Both the position numbers and the translations under genes were made by a program. Below, piece after piece: positions 44,712 through 52,742 of a stretch of DNA of 64,000 bases (position 1 is its first letter; every line of letters starts with the position of its first letter). This DNA is from Deltaproteobacteria bacterium. Its GTDB lineage: Bacteria > Desulfobacterota > DSM-4660 > Desulfatiglandales > Desulfatiglandaceae. Under the pieces are notes generated by a model. That model had not been told where the DNA came from, did no database searches, and worked only from the letters and a program-made list of their open reading frames with translations. Where the stretch lies: the NCBI GenBank assembly GCA_019307815.1, contig JAFDIV010000003.1, forward strand, positions 150,765 through 214,764. Reading direction: 5' to 3'.

Positions 44712-47477
44712 TTAGGATTTGAGGTGTTCTTGTAAGGCTCGTTGCTGGGGCATATCTGACTGAGTTATCTTGCGGTGGGGGAGCATGAGGGTAAATGTGG
44801 TCCCTTTGCCCGGGGTACTTTCAAATTCTAGCCTTCCCTTGTGCTCATTTACAATCTTTTGCGTTACCGGCAGTCCCAGCCCTGTGCCCTTATAGCCCTT
44901 TGTGGTAAAGAAATCTGTGAATAGCCGGTCTTGGGTTTCCTTATCCATTCCCGTGCCATTGTCTATGACTTGAAACCGCACTGCCCAGCCCTGTGGTCTG
45001 TCTGTTCGAATTATCACCTTGCCTTTTCCGTTTGTCAGGCCCTCCAGCGTACATGCGTCAATGGCATTGCCTATGAGGTTCAAAAGACATCTATGGATAG
45101 CGGTCCTGTCCATGGCCACTTCACCAAGGTCTGGGTCCAGGTCGAGCACCATTTCTACCCCGGACAGCCTGGCCCTCTCTTCCATGAGCCCCGCTACTTC
45201 CTTTACCAGTATATTAGGGTTCACCATTTGGTACTGTGGCTTTCTCTCTCTTGAATAAATGAGCATGTCCAAAACTATGTTGCTTATTTGATCGATATTG
45301 CGCTCAACCATTTGCCACCCTTTTTGAACCAGGTCCAGGTCTTTTTTAGACACCGCCGAATTGATTACATAGGCGCCTCCTTTCAGTCCAGTGACAATGT
45401 TTTTTATGTAATGTGCCAGGCCTGCAACAGTGCGACCAATGACCGCCATGCGTTCTGCCTGCTCCTTCTCCCGCTGCAGCCTCAATATTTCTCTCAGATC
45501 CTGAATAAAGACAACACTGCCCACTTCTTTTTTTCGTTCATAGAGGAGGGTGCCGGAGAGCCTGACTGGGATAGCCTCCCCGGATCTGTGGAGAAACTCT
45601 GTCTCCATATTGATGATTTTCCCGGGAGGGCCAAACTGATGCCCGTAAAATGCCTTTCTAATGGCCGCAGCTGTTTCGTTGGATAAGATTCCTTTATAGG
45701 TTCGCTTTTCAATCACATCCTCAGCAGCGTAACCCAGTATTTCCGTTGCCCCACGATTAAAGATCACGATCCGACCTTTCTCGTCAGTAGCAATAATGCC
45801 GTCAATGGAGTTTTGAATTAGATTTTGGACAAAAGCCTGCCTTCGCTTTAATTCTTGGGTCATTCTAACCCGTTCAGTGAAATCTTGATAAGTGACAATT
45901 GCCCCCTGTACTTGGCCCATATCGTCTTTAATGGGGGCAGCATTAAAATAAAGGTGTGTTCCGTTTTTTCCAAGATGGGGGAAAAAGTGCTCTGCTTCAA
46001 AGGCCCCTTCTACCATATTGGACCTTCTCAAATTCATGTCTTTGTATAGTTCATAAATTTTATCAATATCATTTTCGATAATAAGGTCGGCGAGCAGCGG
46101 TCTCTTGTGCGGGTAAAAAGGTTTCCAATGGTTGTCTGTTCCAAGCATCTGCTTGCTTGAAAAGCCAGTTAGTTTTTCACATGCCTTGTTCCAATACCTG
46201 ATCTTATGGTTTTTATCCAAGACGAACATAGGGATGGGTGAGCCGTATATGATTCCCTCGGCCGTTTTTTGTTCCTTTCTTGCTTCTGCTTCGGATCGCT
46301 TGCACTCCAGTGTGCGTTGCTGGACCTCCTTTTCTAGGCGCTCGGAATAGGCCTTCCTTGATTCCTCCAGCTTTCTTTTCAGGGTAATGTCTCTGGCCAT
46401 AAGCTGGAAAATGCCTTCATCTTGAAGCCATGTGATATTGGCCTCTATTGGGAGCGGTTCGCCTCCTTTTCTTTTGAAATCCATCTCCACTGAGGTAAAG
46501 CCTAAAACTTTTAGACCCTCCAGGTGATTTGCCAAAATAGCATGGCCATGGAAAAGGGCTAGGTTCGCTATGTTCATGGATTCCAATTCAGCTCTGGAAT
46601 ATCCGAGCATCATGGCCAGGGAAAAATTGGCCTCGAGGATCTGGCCATGGGCATCAAATAGTGCCAATCCCACACGGGCGTTTTGAAAAAGGTCCTTGTA
46701 ACGCTTTTGGGACCGTTCCAGATCCAGTTGAAGTGCCTTTCGGTCCGTAATATTTCGAAGTGAAATGAGCCACCTCAAGGGTCGCCCGCTTTCAGCCAAG
46801 GGAATATGGTCCGCCTCGTAATAGACCATAGCGCCGTTGCGCTCCAGCGCATACTCTTTCCTTTTTTCAGCGCTTGGCTCCCCTATGTTCCTTGACAACG
46901 GGCAAAAGGACTCTGTACATGGTGTACTGCGGCCGAAGATTGCCTCAAAACAGGGCCTTCCTATGACATTTTTTCGGGTAGTCTGAAATTCTTTAAGAAA
47001 TGTCTCGTTTGCGTCTTCTATAATTCGGTTTTCGTTTATTACGAGAACTGTGTCAGCCAGGTTATTTAGGATCTTGGCCGTGTAATCCCGTTCAGCCTTT
47101 ATCTTTTTTTCTGCCTCTTTTTCGGCACGAAGTTTTTCATCCTCCAGCTGCAAAAAGTCCCAGAAAAGCCTGGCAACTGTGTGTTCCATATATTGAACAT
47201 GTGGGGGTTTTTCTTTTTGGATAGCCTGGCTAACCTTGGGGTTTCCAGTTAACTCAATAACAAGGTCCAGATTTTTGAGGGAGAAGAGTTCGCGGTAATC
47301 TGTGGTGGTGAAGATACCAAGTCCTTGGGCACGCTGGATGGCTGGGGCATTTGGATTGATATCGGCAAGCCCGATAAGGTTCATCCTGAGCTGCCTCAAC
47401 CGATCCTTAAAGATCATGTCCATAATGGCCAGGCAGCCGGGCCCGCCCCCTACGATGGCAACATTAAAAGTTTTCAT
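44712..47477 (-). CDS. Hybrid-architecture PAS sensor kinase with N-terminal Rossmann-like domain
   Basis: A 921-residue cytoplasmic kinase. The start MKTFNVAIVGGGPGCLAIM has the dinucleotide-binding GxGxxG-like pattern, and GLADINPNAPAIQRAQ with TDYRELFSLKNLDLVIELTG makes residues 1-115 look like an NAD(P)-binding Rossmann fold. Then four PAS domains: about 140-260 (with a Cys cluster CFEAIFGRSTPCTESFC), 265-385, 420-540 and 545-675. The transmitter has an atypical H-box GLAHYIKN, N-box NLIGNAIDAC, DNGTGMD and GTGLGLPV. No membrane helix. The start was set at ATG 47477; upstream in-frame sequence belongs to the receiver gene. Four bases separate it from the receiver, so they are an operon. 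Confidence 0.88.
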   Translation of the reverse strand: MKTFNVAIVGGGPGCLAIMDMIFKDRLRQLRMNLIGLADINPNAPAIQRAQGLGIFTTTDYRELFSLKNLDLVIELTGNPKVSQAIQKEKPPHVQYMEHTVARLFWDFLQLEDEKLRAEKEAEKKIKAERDYTAKILNNLADTVLVINENRIIEDANETFLKEFQTTRKNVIGRPCFEAIFGRSTPCTESFCPLSRNIGEPSAEKRKEYALERNGAMVYYEADHIPLAESGRPLRWLISLRNITDRKALQLDLERSQKRYKDLFQNARVGLALFDAHGQILEANFSLAMMLGYSRAELESMNIANLALFHGHAILANHLEGLKVLGFTSVEMDFKRKGGEPLPIEANITWLQDEGIFQLMARDITLKRKLEESRKAYSERLEKEVQQRTLECKRSEAEARKEQKTAEGIIYGSPIPMFVLDKNHKIRYWNKACEKLTGFSSKQMLGTDNHWKPFYPHKRPLLADLIIENDIDKIYELYKDMNLRRSNMVEGAFEAEHFFPHLGKNGTHLYFNAAPIKDDMGQVQGAIVTYQDFTERVRMTQELKRRQAFVQNLIQNSIDGIIATDEKGRIVIFNRGATEILGYAAEDVIEKRTYKGILSNETAAAIRKAFYGHQFGPPGKIINMETEFLHRSGEAIPVRLSGTLLYERKKEVGSVVFIQDLREILRLQREKEQAERMAVIGRTVAGLAHYIKNIVTGLKGGAYVINSAVSKKDLDLVQKGWQMVERNIDQISNIVLDMLIYSRERKPQYQMVNPNILVKEVAGLMEERARLSGVEMVLDLDPDLGEVAMDRTAIHRCLLNLIGNAIDACTLEGLTNGKGKVIIRTDRPQGWAVRFQVIDNGTGMDKETQDRLFTDFFTTKGYKGTGLGLPVTQKIVNEHKGRLEFESTPGKGTTFTLMLPHRKITQSDMPQQRALQEHLKS

Positions 47478-47481
47478 GGAG

Positions 47482-47886
47482 TTACGCAAGTAACTTGTCG
47501 AGCATTCCGAGGAGTTTGTCCGGATCCACGGGTTTTTCCACATAACCCTCCGGCTTCAGCAATTTGCCACTATTATTGGCCTGAGTGGCCCTTTGAAAGA
47601 AGGATTCAAGATCAATCCCGGTTTCGCCGGAAACTCCGGTGACCATGATGACCGGAATTTTCTTTAGCTCTTCATCCTGTTTGAGCTCTGAGAGCAATGA
47701 GATGCCACTTTTTTGAGGCATCATTAAGTCCATTAGGATAAGGTCTGGGTGTTCGGATTTAGTTATCTCCAAGCCCTGGAGCCCATCAGCGGCTTCAAGG
47801 GTTTCATACCCATGGTCTTGGAGCAGTGTGGATAAAAATACAACTACATCAGGGTCATCATCTATGATTAGTATCCTTTTTGACAT
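47482..47886 (-). CDS. Single-domain response regulator (CheY-like receiver)
   Basis: A 134-residue receiver with the acidic pair IIDDDPD, phosphoacceptor LILMDLMMP (Asp at about 53), switch Thr in IMVTGVSG and Lys in EKPVD. An insertion between alpha4-like LESFFQRATQANNSGKLLKP and the Lys makes it slightly long. It has no output domain. It precedes the PAS kinase in the same operon, and may be a phosphorelay intermediate of that kinase. Confidence 0.93.
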   Translation of the reverse strand: MSKRILIIDDDPDVVVFLSTLLQDHGYETLEAADGLQGLEITKSEHPDLILMDLMMPQKSGISLLSELKQDEELKKIPVIMVTGVSGETGIDLESFFQRATQANNSGKLLKPEGYVEKPVDPDKLLGMLDKLLA

Positions 47887-48040
47887 ATTTGCACTTCCTC
47901 GCTGGCGGTCGGTGTTCCCTGAAGCACAAGGATCATGCCTGATCCGTGAAGAAGTTGTTGGCCGAAAACAGCAAAATTCTTTTAGCGTGCATATTCGAAG
48001 ATACCTGAGAAGGGCTTGTGAATTACTCTCTAATCATATT

Positions 48041-48068
48041 TATATAGTAAGGTATAGTAGAGTGTCAA
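48041..48068 (-). promoter_or_regulatory. Sigma-70-type promoter for the receiver-kinase operon
   Basis: On the minus strand a perfect TTGACA (complement of 48063-48068), 16 bases, then TATATA (complement of 48041-48046). Start of transcription would be near 48034, about 150 bases before the receiver gene. Confidence 0.55.
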
Positions 48069-48207
48069 CCTTGGCTCAAAACTCTTGGCAATTCAGTGAA
48101 TCGTTCAGGCCATAGTAATAAGGCCCATGGCTCGAGAAAGGATACCATAGAAGTGTTCTATAAGGGGCCGTTTTGGTGGGAAAAAGATGTGTATGGATAA
48201 CGAAGAA

Positions 48208-48235
48208 TTGACATTCTGAATTAAAAGCATAACTT
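48208..48235 (+). promoter_or_regulatory. Sigma-70-type promoter for the sigma-54 activator gene
   Basis: TTGACA (48208-48213), 16-base spacer, TAACTT (48230-48235). The -35 is perfect and the -10 moderate. It lies about 95 bases before the activator gene. Confidence 0.45.
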
Positions 48236-48333
48236 GATGACGTTAGAATTTTCCAAGATTATTTAGAAATGAGGTTCCTGGTAGGGAGGGCAAGAACCTT
48301 CACGAACCTATAGATTAAAGCTGGGTGCTTGAA

Positions 48334-49689
48334 ATGGCGTTACAAGCCAAAACTCATACCGAAATTATTCTGGATAGCATAGCAGATGGCGTTTTCACAG
48401 TGGATTCCAACTGGAAGATTACATCTTTCAATAAGGCAGCTGAAAAGATAACAGGTATCAAGTCCACAGAGGCGCTGGGAAGGCACTGCTGGGATGTGTT
48501 CAGGGCCAGTATCTGTGAAAGTAAATGTTCTCTACGCCAGACAATGGAAACAGGCCAGGAGATTCTCAATCAGGCGATCTTTATTGTCAACTCGAAGGGA
48601 GAGAGAGTGCCTGTGAGCATTTCAACGGCTATCCTCAAAGATGAAAATGGCAAAGTAATAGGAGGTGTGGAGACTTTTAGGGATCTTAGCACAGTAGAGG
48701 CCCTTAGAAAGGAGTTGGAGGCCCGTCATTCCTTTTTTGATATTATCAGCAAGAACTCCGAAATGCACAGGCTCTTCTGGATACTGGAGCAGGTGGCAGA
48801 AAGGGATACCACGGTGCTTCTTATGGGAGAAAGTGGCACAGGAAAGGAATTGTTTGCCAAGGCAATACATTCCTTGAGTGCCAGGAGGGAAGGTCCTCTC
48901 ATAACAATAAATTGCGGTGCACTGCCTGATACGCTTTTGGAGTCTGAACTTTTCGGATACAAGGCCGGGGCCTTTACAGATGCAAAAAGAGATAAGCCCG
49001 GCAAAGTGGCCCTGGCAGAGGACGGAACCTTATTCCTAGACGAAATAGGGGATATCTCTTCAGCACTCCAGGTACGGCTTTTGAGACTTCTACAAGACAA
49101 AACCTATGAGCCTTTGGGCGATACCAGATCATATAAGGCCGATGTTAGGATCGTAGCGGCTACTAATAAGGACCTAGAAGTATTAGTGCGGGAAGGGAAA
49201 TTCAGACAAGATCTATATTACCGCATAAACGTTGTCAGGCTTATTCTCCCACCCTTGAGAGAGCGGAAGGAAGATATCCCCCTTTTGGCACAGCATTTTA
49301 TACGGAAATTCAATTTATTGACAGGAAGAGAAATAGAAGGCCTTTCCCCTGAGGCCCTCGCCATATTAATGTCACATGATTTTCCGGGGAATGTGAGGGA
49401 ATTGGAAAATATTGTGGAATATGCCACTGTAATCTGCAAAGAAAAGCTTATAGGCGTAGAACACCTCCCGGATTATCTTCGGCCTTTTCAACGAACAAAT
49501 GCCCTGCTTGCCTTGGATGAAAAAGAAGATTCCCATAGTTTTGAGAAATTGGAACGGAGTTTTCTGATAAATGCCTTGAAAAGACATCATTGGAATCGAA
49601 AGTCTACAGCCCAGGCATTGGGAATTCATCCAACAACACTTTGGAGAAAAATGAAGCGGCTCAAAATCCATGGGAACAGTAAGTCTTGA
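48334..49689 (+). CDS. PAS-containing sigma-54 enhancer-binding activator (GAFTDA variant)
   Basis: A 451-residue activator with an N-terminal PAS domain (about residues 5-118) that contains a Cys triplet (CWDVFRASICESKC, residues 52, 61 and 65), an AAA+ sigma-54 interaction domain (Walker A GESGTGKE at 165-172, LFLDEIGD), and a Fis-type helix-turn-helix ending RKSTAQALGIHPTTLWRKMKRL. The sigma-54 contact loop reads GAFTDA (residues 212-217) instead of GAFTGA. It has no receiver, so the PAS domain is the likely sensor, perhaps of redox or a metal. A GTG at 48325 would add three residues. In Desulfovibrio the ORP operons are controlled by a cognate sigma-54 activator encoded beside them; the position here suggests the same. 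Confidence 0.9.
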   Translation: MALQAKTHTEIILDSIADGVFTVDSNWKITSFNKAAEKITGIKSTEALGRHCWDVFRASICESKCSLRQTMETGQEILNQAIFIVNSKGERVPVSISTAILKDENGKVIGGVETFRDLSTVEALRKELEARHSFFDIISKNSEMHRLFWILEQVAERDTTVLLMGESGTGKELFAKAIHSLSARREGPLITINCGALPDTLLESELFGYKAGAFTDAKRDKPGKVALAEDGTLFLDEIGDISSALQVRLLRLLQDKTYEPLGDTRSYKADVRIVAATNKDLEVLVREGKFRQDLYYRINVVRLILPPLRERKEDIPLLAQHFIRKFNLLTGREIEGLSPEALAILMSHDFPGNVRELENIVEYATVICKEKLIGVEHLPDYLRPFQRTNALLALDEKEDSHSFEKLERSFLINALKRHHWNRKSTAQALGIHPTTLWRKMKRLKIHGNSKS

Positions 49690-49701
49690 TATAGAAATGG
49701 G

Positions 49702-49717
49702 ATTGCATTTATGCAAT
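49702..49717. promoter_or_regulatory. Candidate activator-binding dyad (fmdB promoter)
   Basis: A perfect inverted repeat ATTGCA-TTTA-TGCAAT, centred about 140 bases upstream of the sigma-54 -24 element at 49852. The same dyad pattern recurs twice before the next sigma-54 promoter. Confidence 0.6.
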
Positions 49718-49851
49718 ATGTGGAACCACGAAAGACCGCAAGAGTCAGAAAGATTTTTGTGTTTTTTCAATGGCAACACACAAAACGCTTTTATATCAAT
49801 AAGTTGCCCAAAGGGCATCGGTGAGCTCAGACTATCTCTTATACATGTTGC

Positions 49852-49867
49852 TGGCATGGTATTTGCC
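49852..49867 (+). promoter_or_regulatory. Sigma-54 (-24/-12) promoter of fmdB-DUF89
   Basis: TGGCATGGTATTTGCC matches the TGGCACG-N4-TTGCW consensus at 10 of the 12 fixed positions, including both invariant dinucleotides GG and GC at the right 10-base spacing. Transcription would begin near 49878, about 30 bases before fmdB. Confidence 0.7.
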
Positions 49868-49908
49868 AGATTGGCTGCCAAAATACTATGTGAGGGAGGT
49901 GAAGGACA

Positions 49909-50154
49909 TTGCCCATTTATGAGTATAGGTGCAGGACGTGTGGAAAAGTTGAGGAGTTTCTGTTAGTTGGGCAGGACGATATTTCTATCAGATGCCCCCA
50001 TTGTGGAAGTGATGACATGGAGAGAGTTCTTTCCACCGCATCTTTTTTGAGCAGCTCGGGGGATCGGTTGCCAGGGAGGACATGTTGTGGGCGAACCGAG
50101 AGATGTGAAACGCCCCCTTGCTCGGCTGGAGGAGCTTGCAGGAGAGAGGTGTGA
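49909..50154 (+). CDS. FmdB-type zinc ribbon protein
   Basis: An 81-residue protein opening with PIYEYRCRTCGKVEEF and RCPHCGSDDMERVLS, the zinc ribbon of the FmdB family (two CxxC pairs). The tail is Cys-rich (TCCGRTERC, PPCSAGGAC). The start is a TTG at 49909 with GGAGG eight bases before it. It is the first gene after the sigma-54 promoter and seems to be cotranscribed with the DUF89 gene six bases downstream. Function unknown; zinc ribbons of this kind occur beside ORP-like genes. Confidence 0.8.
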   Translation: MPIYEYRCRTCGKVEEFLLVGQDDISIRCPHCGSDDMERVLSTASFLSSSGDRLPGRTCCGRTERCETPPCSAGGACRREV

Positions 50155-50160
50155 GGCAAA

Positions 50161-51045
50161 GTGAAAACCTATCTTGAATGTTATGCGTGCTTCCTTCGCC
50201 ATGGGCTTGAGGCATCCAGAATTGCTGGGCTAGACGAGGCTGAACAGAAACAGGTTTTAAATGGAATCATGGAAATATTAAAGGCAATGGATCTTACAGC
50301 TACGCCTCCCCAGATTGCCCAGGTTATTCACAAGAGAATAAGGGAATTAAGCAGAAGCTCAGACCCTTACAAAGAGATGAAACAAGAGCAAAACCGTTGC
50401 CTTCTTCAAATGGAGGGAGACCTCCAAAGGCACATTAGTGGTTCCGCAAACCCTCTATTAGAGGCGATTAAACTAGCAGGGGCGTGTAACGCCATTGACA
50501 TGGGGCCAACGCGTAATTGGGACCGAGTGGAGGATTTGTTCAACCAACTTCTTTCTCCACGTCTGGGGACGTTTCAGGCCGAGGATTTTGTGGAATCTGT
50601 GTCGCAGGCTAATACATTACTATATGTAGCTGATAATGCAGGCGAGATTGTTGGTGACAAGATCTTGCTTTCACTTCTGCGAAGGGAAATGAAGGCTGAT
50701 ATTATCTTGGCTGTCCGGGGCGGCCCAATACTTAATGACGCAACCCTTGAAGATGCTCTGGCAGTGGGAATTGGCACGTTTGCTAGGGTCATAACCACTG
50801 GCTCCAACGCCCCTGGGGCGATTCTTAGCGGATGCTCGAAGGAATTTTTGGATGTTTTTGAAAAGGCCGACCTCGTTCTCGCCAAGGGACAGGGAAATTA
50901 TGAGGCCCTGGAAGGGGTAAAGAAAAATAATGTTTTTTTTCTACTTCAGGTGAAATGCCCTGTTGTTGCCAGGGACTTGAAGGCTGAAGTGGGTGAGATA
51001 GTCCTAATGAGAAATAGGGCGCTAGATATTGCAAATATGCAATAA
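50161..51045 (+). CDS. DUF89 / ARMT1-like metal-dependent phosphatase
   Basis: A 294-residue DUF89 protein. The N-terminal CYACFLRHGLEA, the core TLLYVADNAGEIVGDKI with the metal-binding Asp-Asn (about residues 157-173), AVRGGPILNDAT and VLAKGQGNYEAL are diagnostic. Family members are metal-dependent phosphatases that repair phosphorylated metabolites. The start is a GTG at 50161. The 3' end of the gene carries one of the ATTGCA-N4-TGCAAT dyads for the next promoter. Confidence 0.85.
   Translation: MKTYLECYACFLRHGLEASRIAGLDEAEQKQVLNGIMEILKAMDLTATPPQIAQVIHKRIRELSRSSDPYKEMKQEQNRCLLQMEGDLQRHISGSANPLLEAIKLAGACNAIDMGPTRNWDRVEDLFNQLLSPRLGTFQAEDFVESVSQANTLLYVADNAGEIVGDKILLSLLRREMKADIILAVRGGPILNDATLEDALAVGIGTFARVITTGSNAPGAILSGCSKEFLDVFEKADLVLAKGQGNYEALEGVKKNNVFFLLQVKCPVVARDLKAEVGEIVLMRNRALDIANMQ
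51028..51043. promoter_or_regulatory. Candidate activator-binding dyad 1 of the ORP-like operon
   Basis: Perfect ATTGCA-AATA-TGCAAT, overlapping the last codons of the DUF89 gene, about 125 bases upstream of the sigma-54 element. Confidence 0.6.
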
Positions 51046-51057
51046 AGTTATATGTAT

Positions 51058-51073
51058 AATGCAAAAATGCAAT
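51058..51073. promoter_or_regulatory. Candidate activator-binding dyad 2 of the ORP-like operon
   Basis: AATGCA-AAAA-TGCAAT, one mismatch from the perfect dyad and exactly 30 bases after dyad 1, so both would face a similar side of the helix. A 16-base direct repeat with one difference (51030-51045 and 51060-51075) underlies the pair. Confidence 0.55.
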
Positions 51074-51165
51074 AATTTTTGAGATACCCTTTTGGATCAT
51101 CTTGAAGCATATTTTGGATAGTGTGTAATTTCAAGTAGTTTTGCCTAACACGGTTTGCTAAGGCA

Positions 51166-51181
51166 TGGCACGGGAAATGCT
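51166..51181 (+). promoter_or_regulatory. Sigma-54 (-24/-12) promoter of the ORP-like operon
   Basis: TGGCACGGGAAATGCT matches TGGCACG-N4-TTGCW with a single change (A for the first T of TTGC), and GG and GC keep their 10-base spacing. Transcription would start near 51193, about 90 bases before the first gene. This and the dyads are the strongest regulatory signals in the window. Confidence 0.8.
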
Positions 51182-51279
51182 AAAGGGGTTATGGGAAAGA
51201 TCATGCTAATGTTCTATCTCGCCATAAGTTATAGAGCGTGCGAGAGGATGCTAAGATTGCAAAAAGAGAGGTGAAGCCA

Positions 51280-52260
51280 ATGAAAATTGCGGTAAGTTCT
51301 ACTGGTCAAGATCTGGATTCTCAGATTGATCCCCGTTTTGGGCGCTGTGCCTATTTTATCATCGTGGACCCAGATGATATGAGTTTTGAAGTATTTGACA
51401 ATGAAAATATAGCCCTTGGGGGTGGTGCAGGAATCCAGTCCGCCCAATTTGTGGCATCTAAGGGTGCCGAGGTGGTTATTACAGGCAATTGCGGGCCAAA
51501 TGCGGTTAGAACCCTTAATGCTGCAGGAATTCAGGTCATTGTGGGTCAGAGTGGTACGGTTAGGCAGGCCGTTGAAGACTTTATAAGGGGAAAACTGAGG
51601 GCTAGTTCAGAGGCCAATGTGCCAGACCACTATGGAATGGGGGGTGGCGGAGTTGGTGGTCGTGCAATGGGCATGGGACGCGGCATGGGTATGCGATGGA
51701 AATCCCAAATGTCGGGATGGGGCCGCGGATCTAGTGCCCCAGTTTCCACTTCCTCGCGGGCTGGAGAGCTCCAGGAACTTAGGGCTCAGGCCAGTGAGTT
51801 ACGCAAACAGATTGAACAAATAGAGTTAAGAATTCAAGAATTGGAGAAGGGCCATAATGCCACAAAGATGGATTTGGCCAGAAGGGCTGGAGGCCAAGCA
51901 AGTCCTGCCTCGGTTTCAGAAGACTCCCTACGAATTGCTGTTCCGGTGAGTGGGGGGAGGCTTTGCGCGCATTTCGGCCACTGCGAGTCCTTCCTGATTG
52001 TAGAGACCGAAAACGGACAGATCAAACGTACAGAAAGCAAAACACCCCCTCCTCATGAACCCGGTGTTCTGCCAAATTGGATGAGTGAGCAAGGCGTTGA
52101 TGTGGTGATTGCAGGAGGAATGGGCAGACGGGCCCTCGGTCTGTTCCAGGAGAAAGGGATACAAGTTGTCACCGGCGCCCCTGAGATGGATCCGGAGATG
52201 GCGGTCCAGGACTATTTGAAAGGCACGCTTGTTACCGGGCAAAATGTTTGTGATCACTGA
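51280..52260 (+). CDS. Two-domain NifX-like metallocluster protein
   Basis: A 326-residue protein with two NifX/NifB-type cofactor domains: KIAVSSTGQDLDSQIDPRFGRC (residues 2-23) to about 110, and LRIAVPVSGGRLCAHFGHC (about 216) to the end. Between them lie a Gly/Met-rich linker (GMGRGMGMRWKSQM) and a coiled coil (ELQELRAQASELRKQIEQIE). The second domain is about 60 percent identical by eye (65 of 106 positions) to the C-terminus of the Mrp-type protein at 52743, and both end NVCDH. NifX domains carry Fe-S or Mo clusters in transit. ATG 51280 has a GAGGTGA site. Confidence 0.88.
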   Translation: MKIAVSSTGQDLDSQIDPRFGRCAYFIIVDPDDMSFEVFDNENIALGGGAGIQSAQFVASKGAEVVITGNCGPNAVRTLNAAGIQVIVGQSGTVRQAVEDFIRGKLRASSEANVPDHYGMGGGGVGGRAMGMGRGMGMRWKSQMSGWGRGSSAPVSTSSRAGELQELRAQASELRKQIEQIELRIQELEKGHNATKMDLARRAGGQASPASVSEDSLRIAVPVSGGRLCAHFGHCESFLIVETENGQIKRTESKTPPPHEPGVLPNWMSEQGVDVVIAGGMGRRALGLFQEKGIQVVTGAPEMDPEMAVQDYLKGTLVTGQNVCDH

Positions 52261-52320
52261 AAAGGGTTCCAAACCAATAGCCCCTATCGCGCACCTGAAT
52301 TTTTGAGGAAGTTGTATCCC

Positions 52321-52701
52321 ATGAAGATTGCAATACCAGTTTGGGAGGGAAAGGTTTCTCCTGTATTTGATACCGCCTCCAGGCTCTTAGTGTTTGATGT
52401 GGAGGATGCCAAGGAGACAAAGCGCTTTCAAACCTCTTTGGATGAGAAAGACCTTGGGCGGCGATGTTCCAGGATTAAGGGGCTCGGGGTTGAATTACTG
52501 ATTTGTGGGGCCATTTCCTCCCAGTTTAGGGATATGCTGATAGCATCGGGAGTGAAAGTCATCCCGTGGATATCCGGGCAAACTGAGGAAGTCGTCAAAG
52601 CATATTTGAGCGGGAGATTATGTGATCCAAAGTTTTTGATGCCAGGGTGCGGAGAGGAGCAAATGAAGGAAATGGCTGAAATTTGTGATATAAGAAAGTA
52701 A
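52321..52701 (+). CDS. ORP-like single-domain NifX protein
   Basis: A 126-residue NifX-type protein: KIAIPVWEGKVSPVFDTASRLLVFDVE (residues 2-28) to GQTEEVVKAYLSGRL, with Cys at the GRRCS, LLICG, LCDPK and PGCGEE positions. By size and position it may be the counterpart of the Desulfovibrio orange protein, which carries a Mo-Cu sulfide cluster; that identity is inferred, not shown. It lies 42 bases before the Mrp-type gene. Confidence 0.8.
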   Translation: MKIAIPVWEGKVSPVFDTASRLLVFDVEDAKETKRFQTSLDEKDLGRRCSRIKGLGVELLICGAISSQFRDMLIASGVKVIPWISGQTEEVVKAYLSGRLCDPKFLMPGCGEEQMKEMAEICDIRK

Positions 52702-52742
52702 AGAAACCTTAAATTTAGTATGAAGAGGAGGGTTCAAGGATA

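Larger units (their letters stand above)
47887..48324. other. Divergent intergenic region between receiver and activator genes
   Basis: 438 bases with no supportable gene. It carries one promoter in each direction (48041-48068 minus, 48208-48235 plus). No sigma-54 motif or ATTGCA-N4-TGCAAT dyad was found here, unlike the two regions downstream. Confidence 0.5.
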
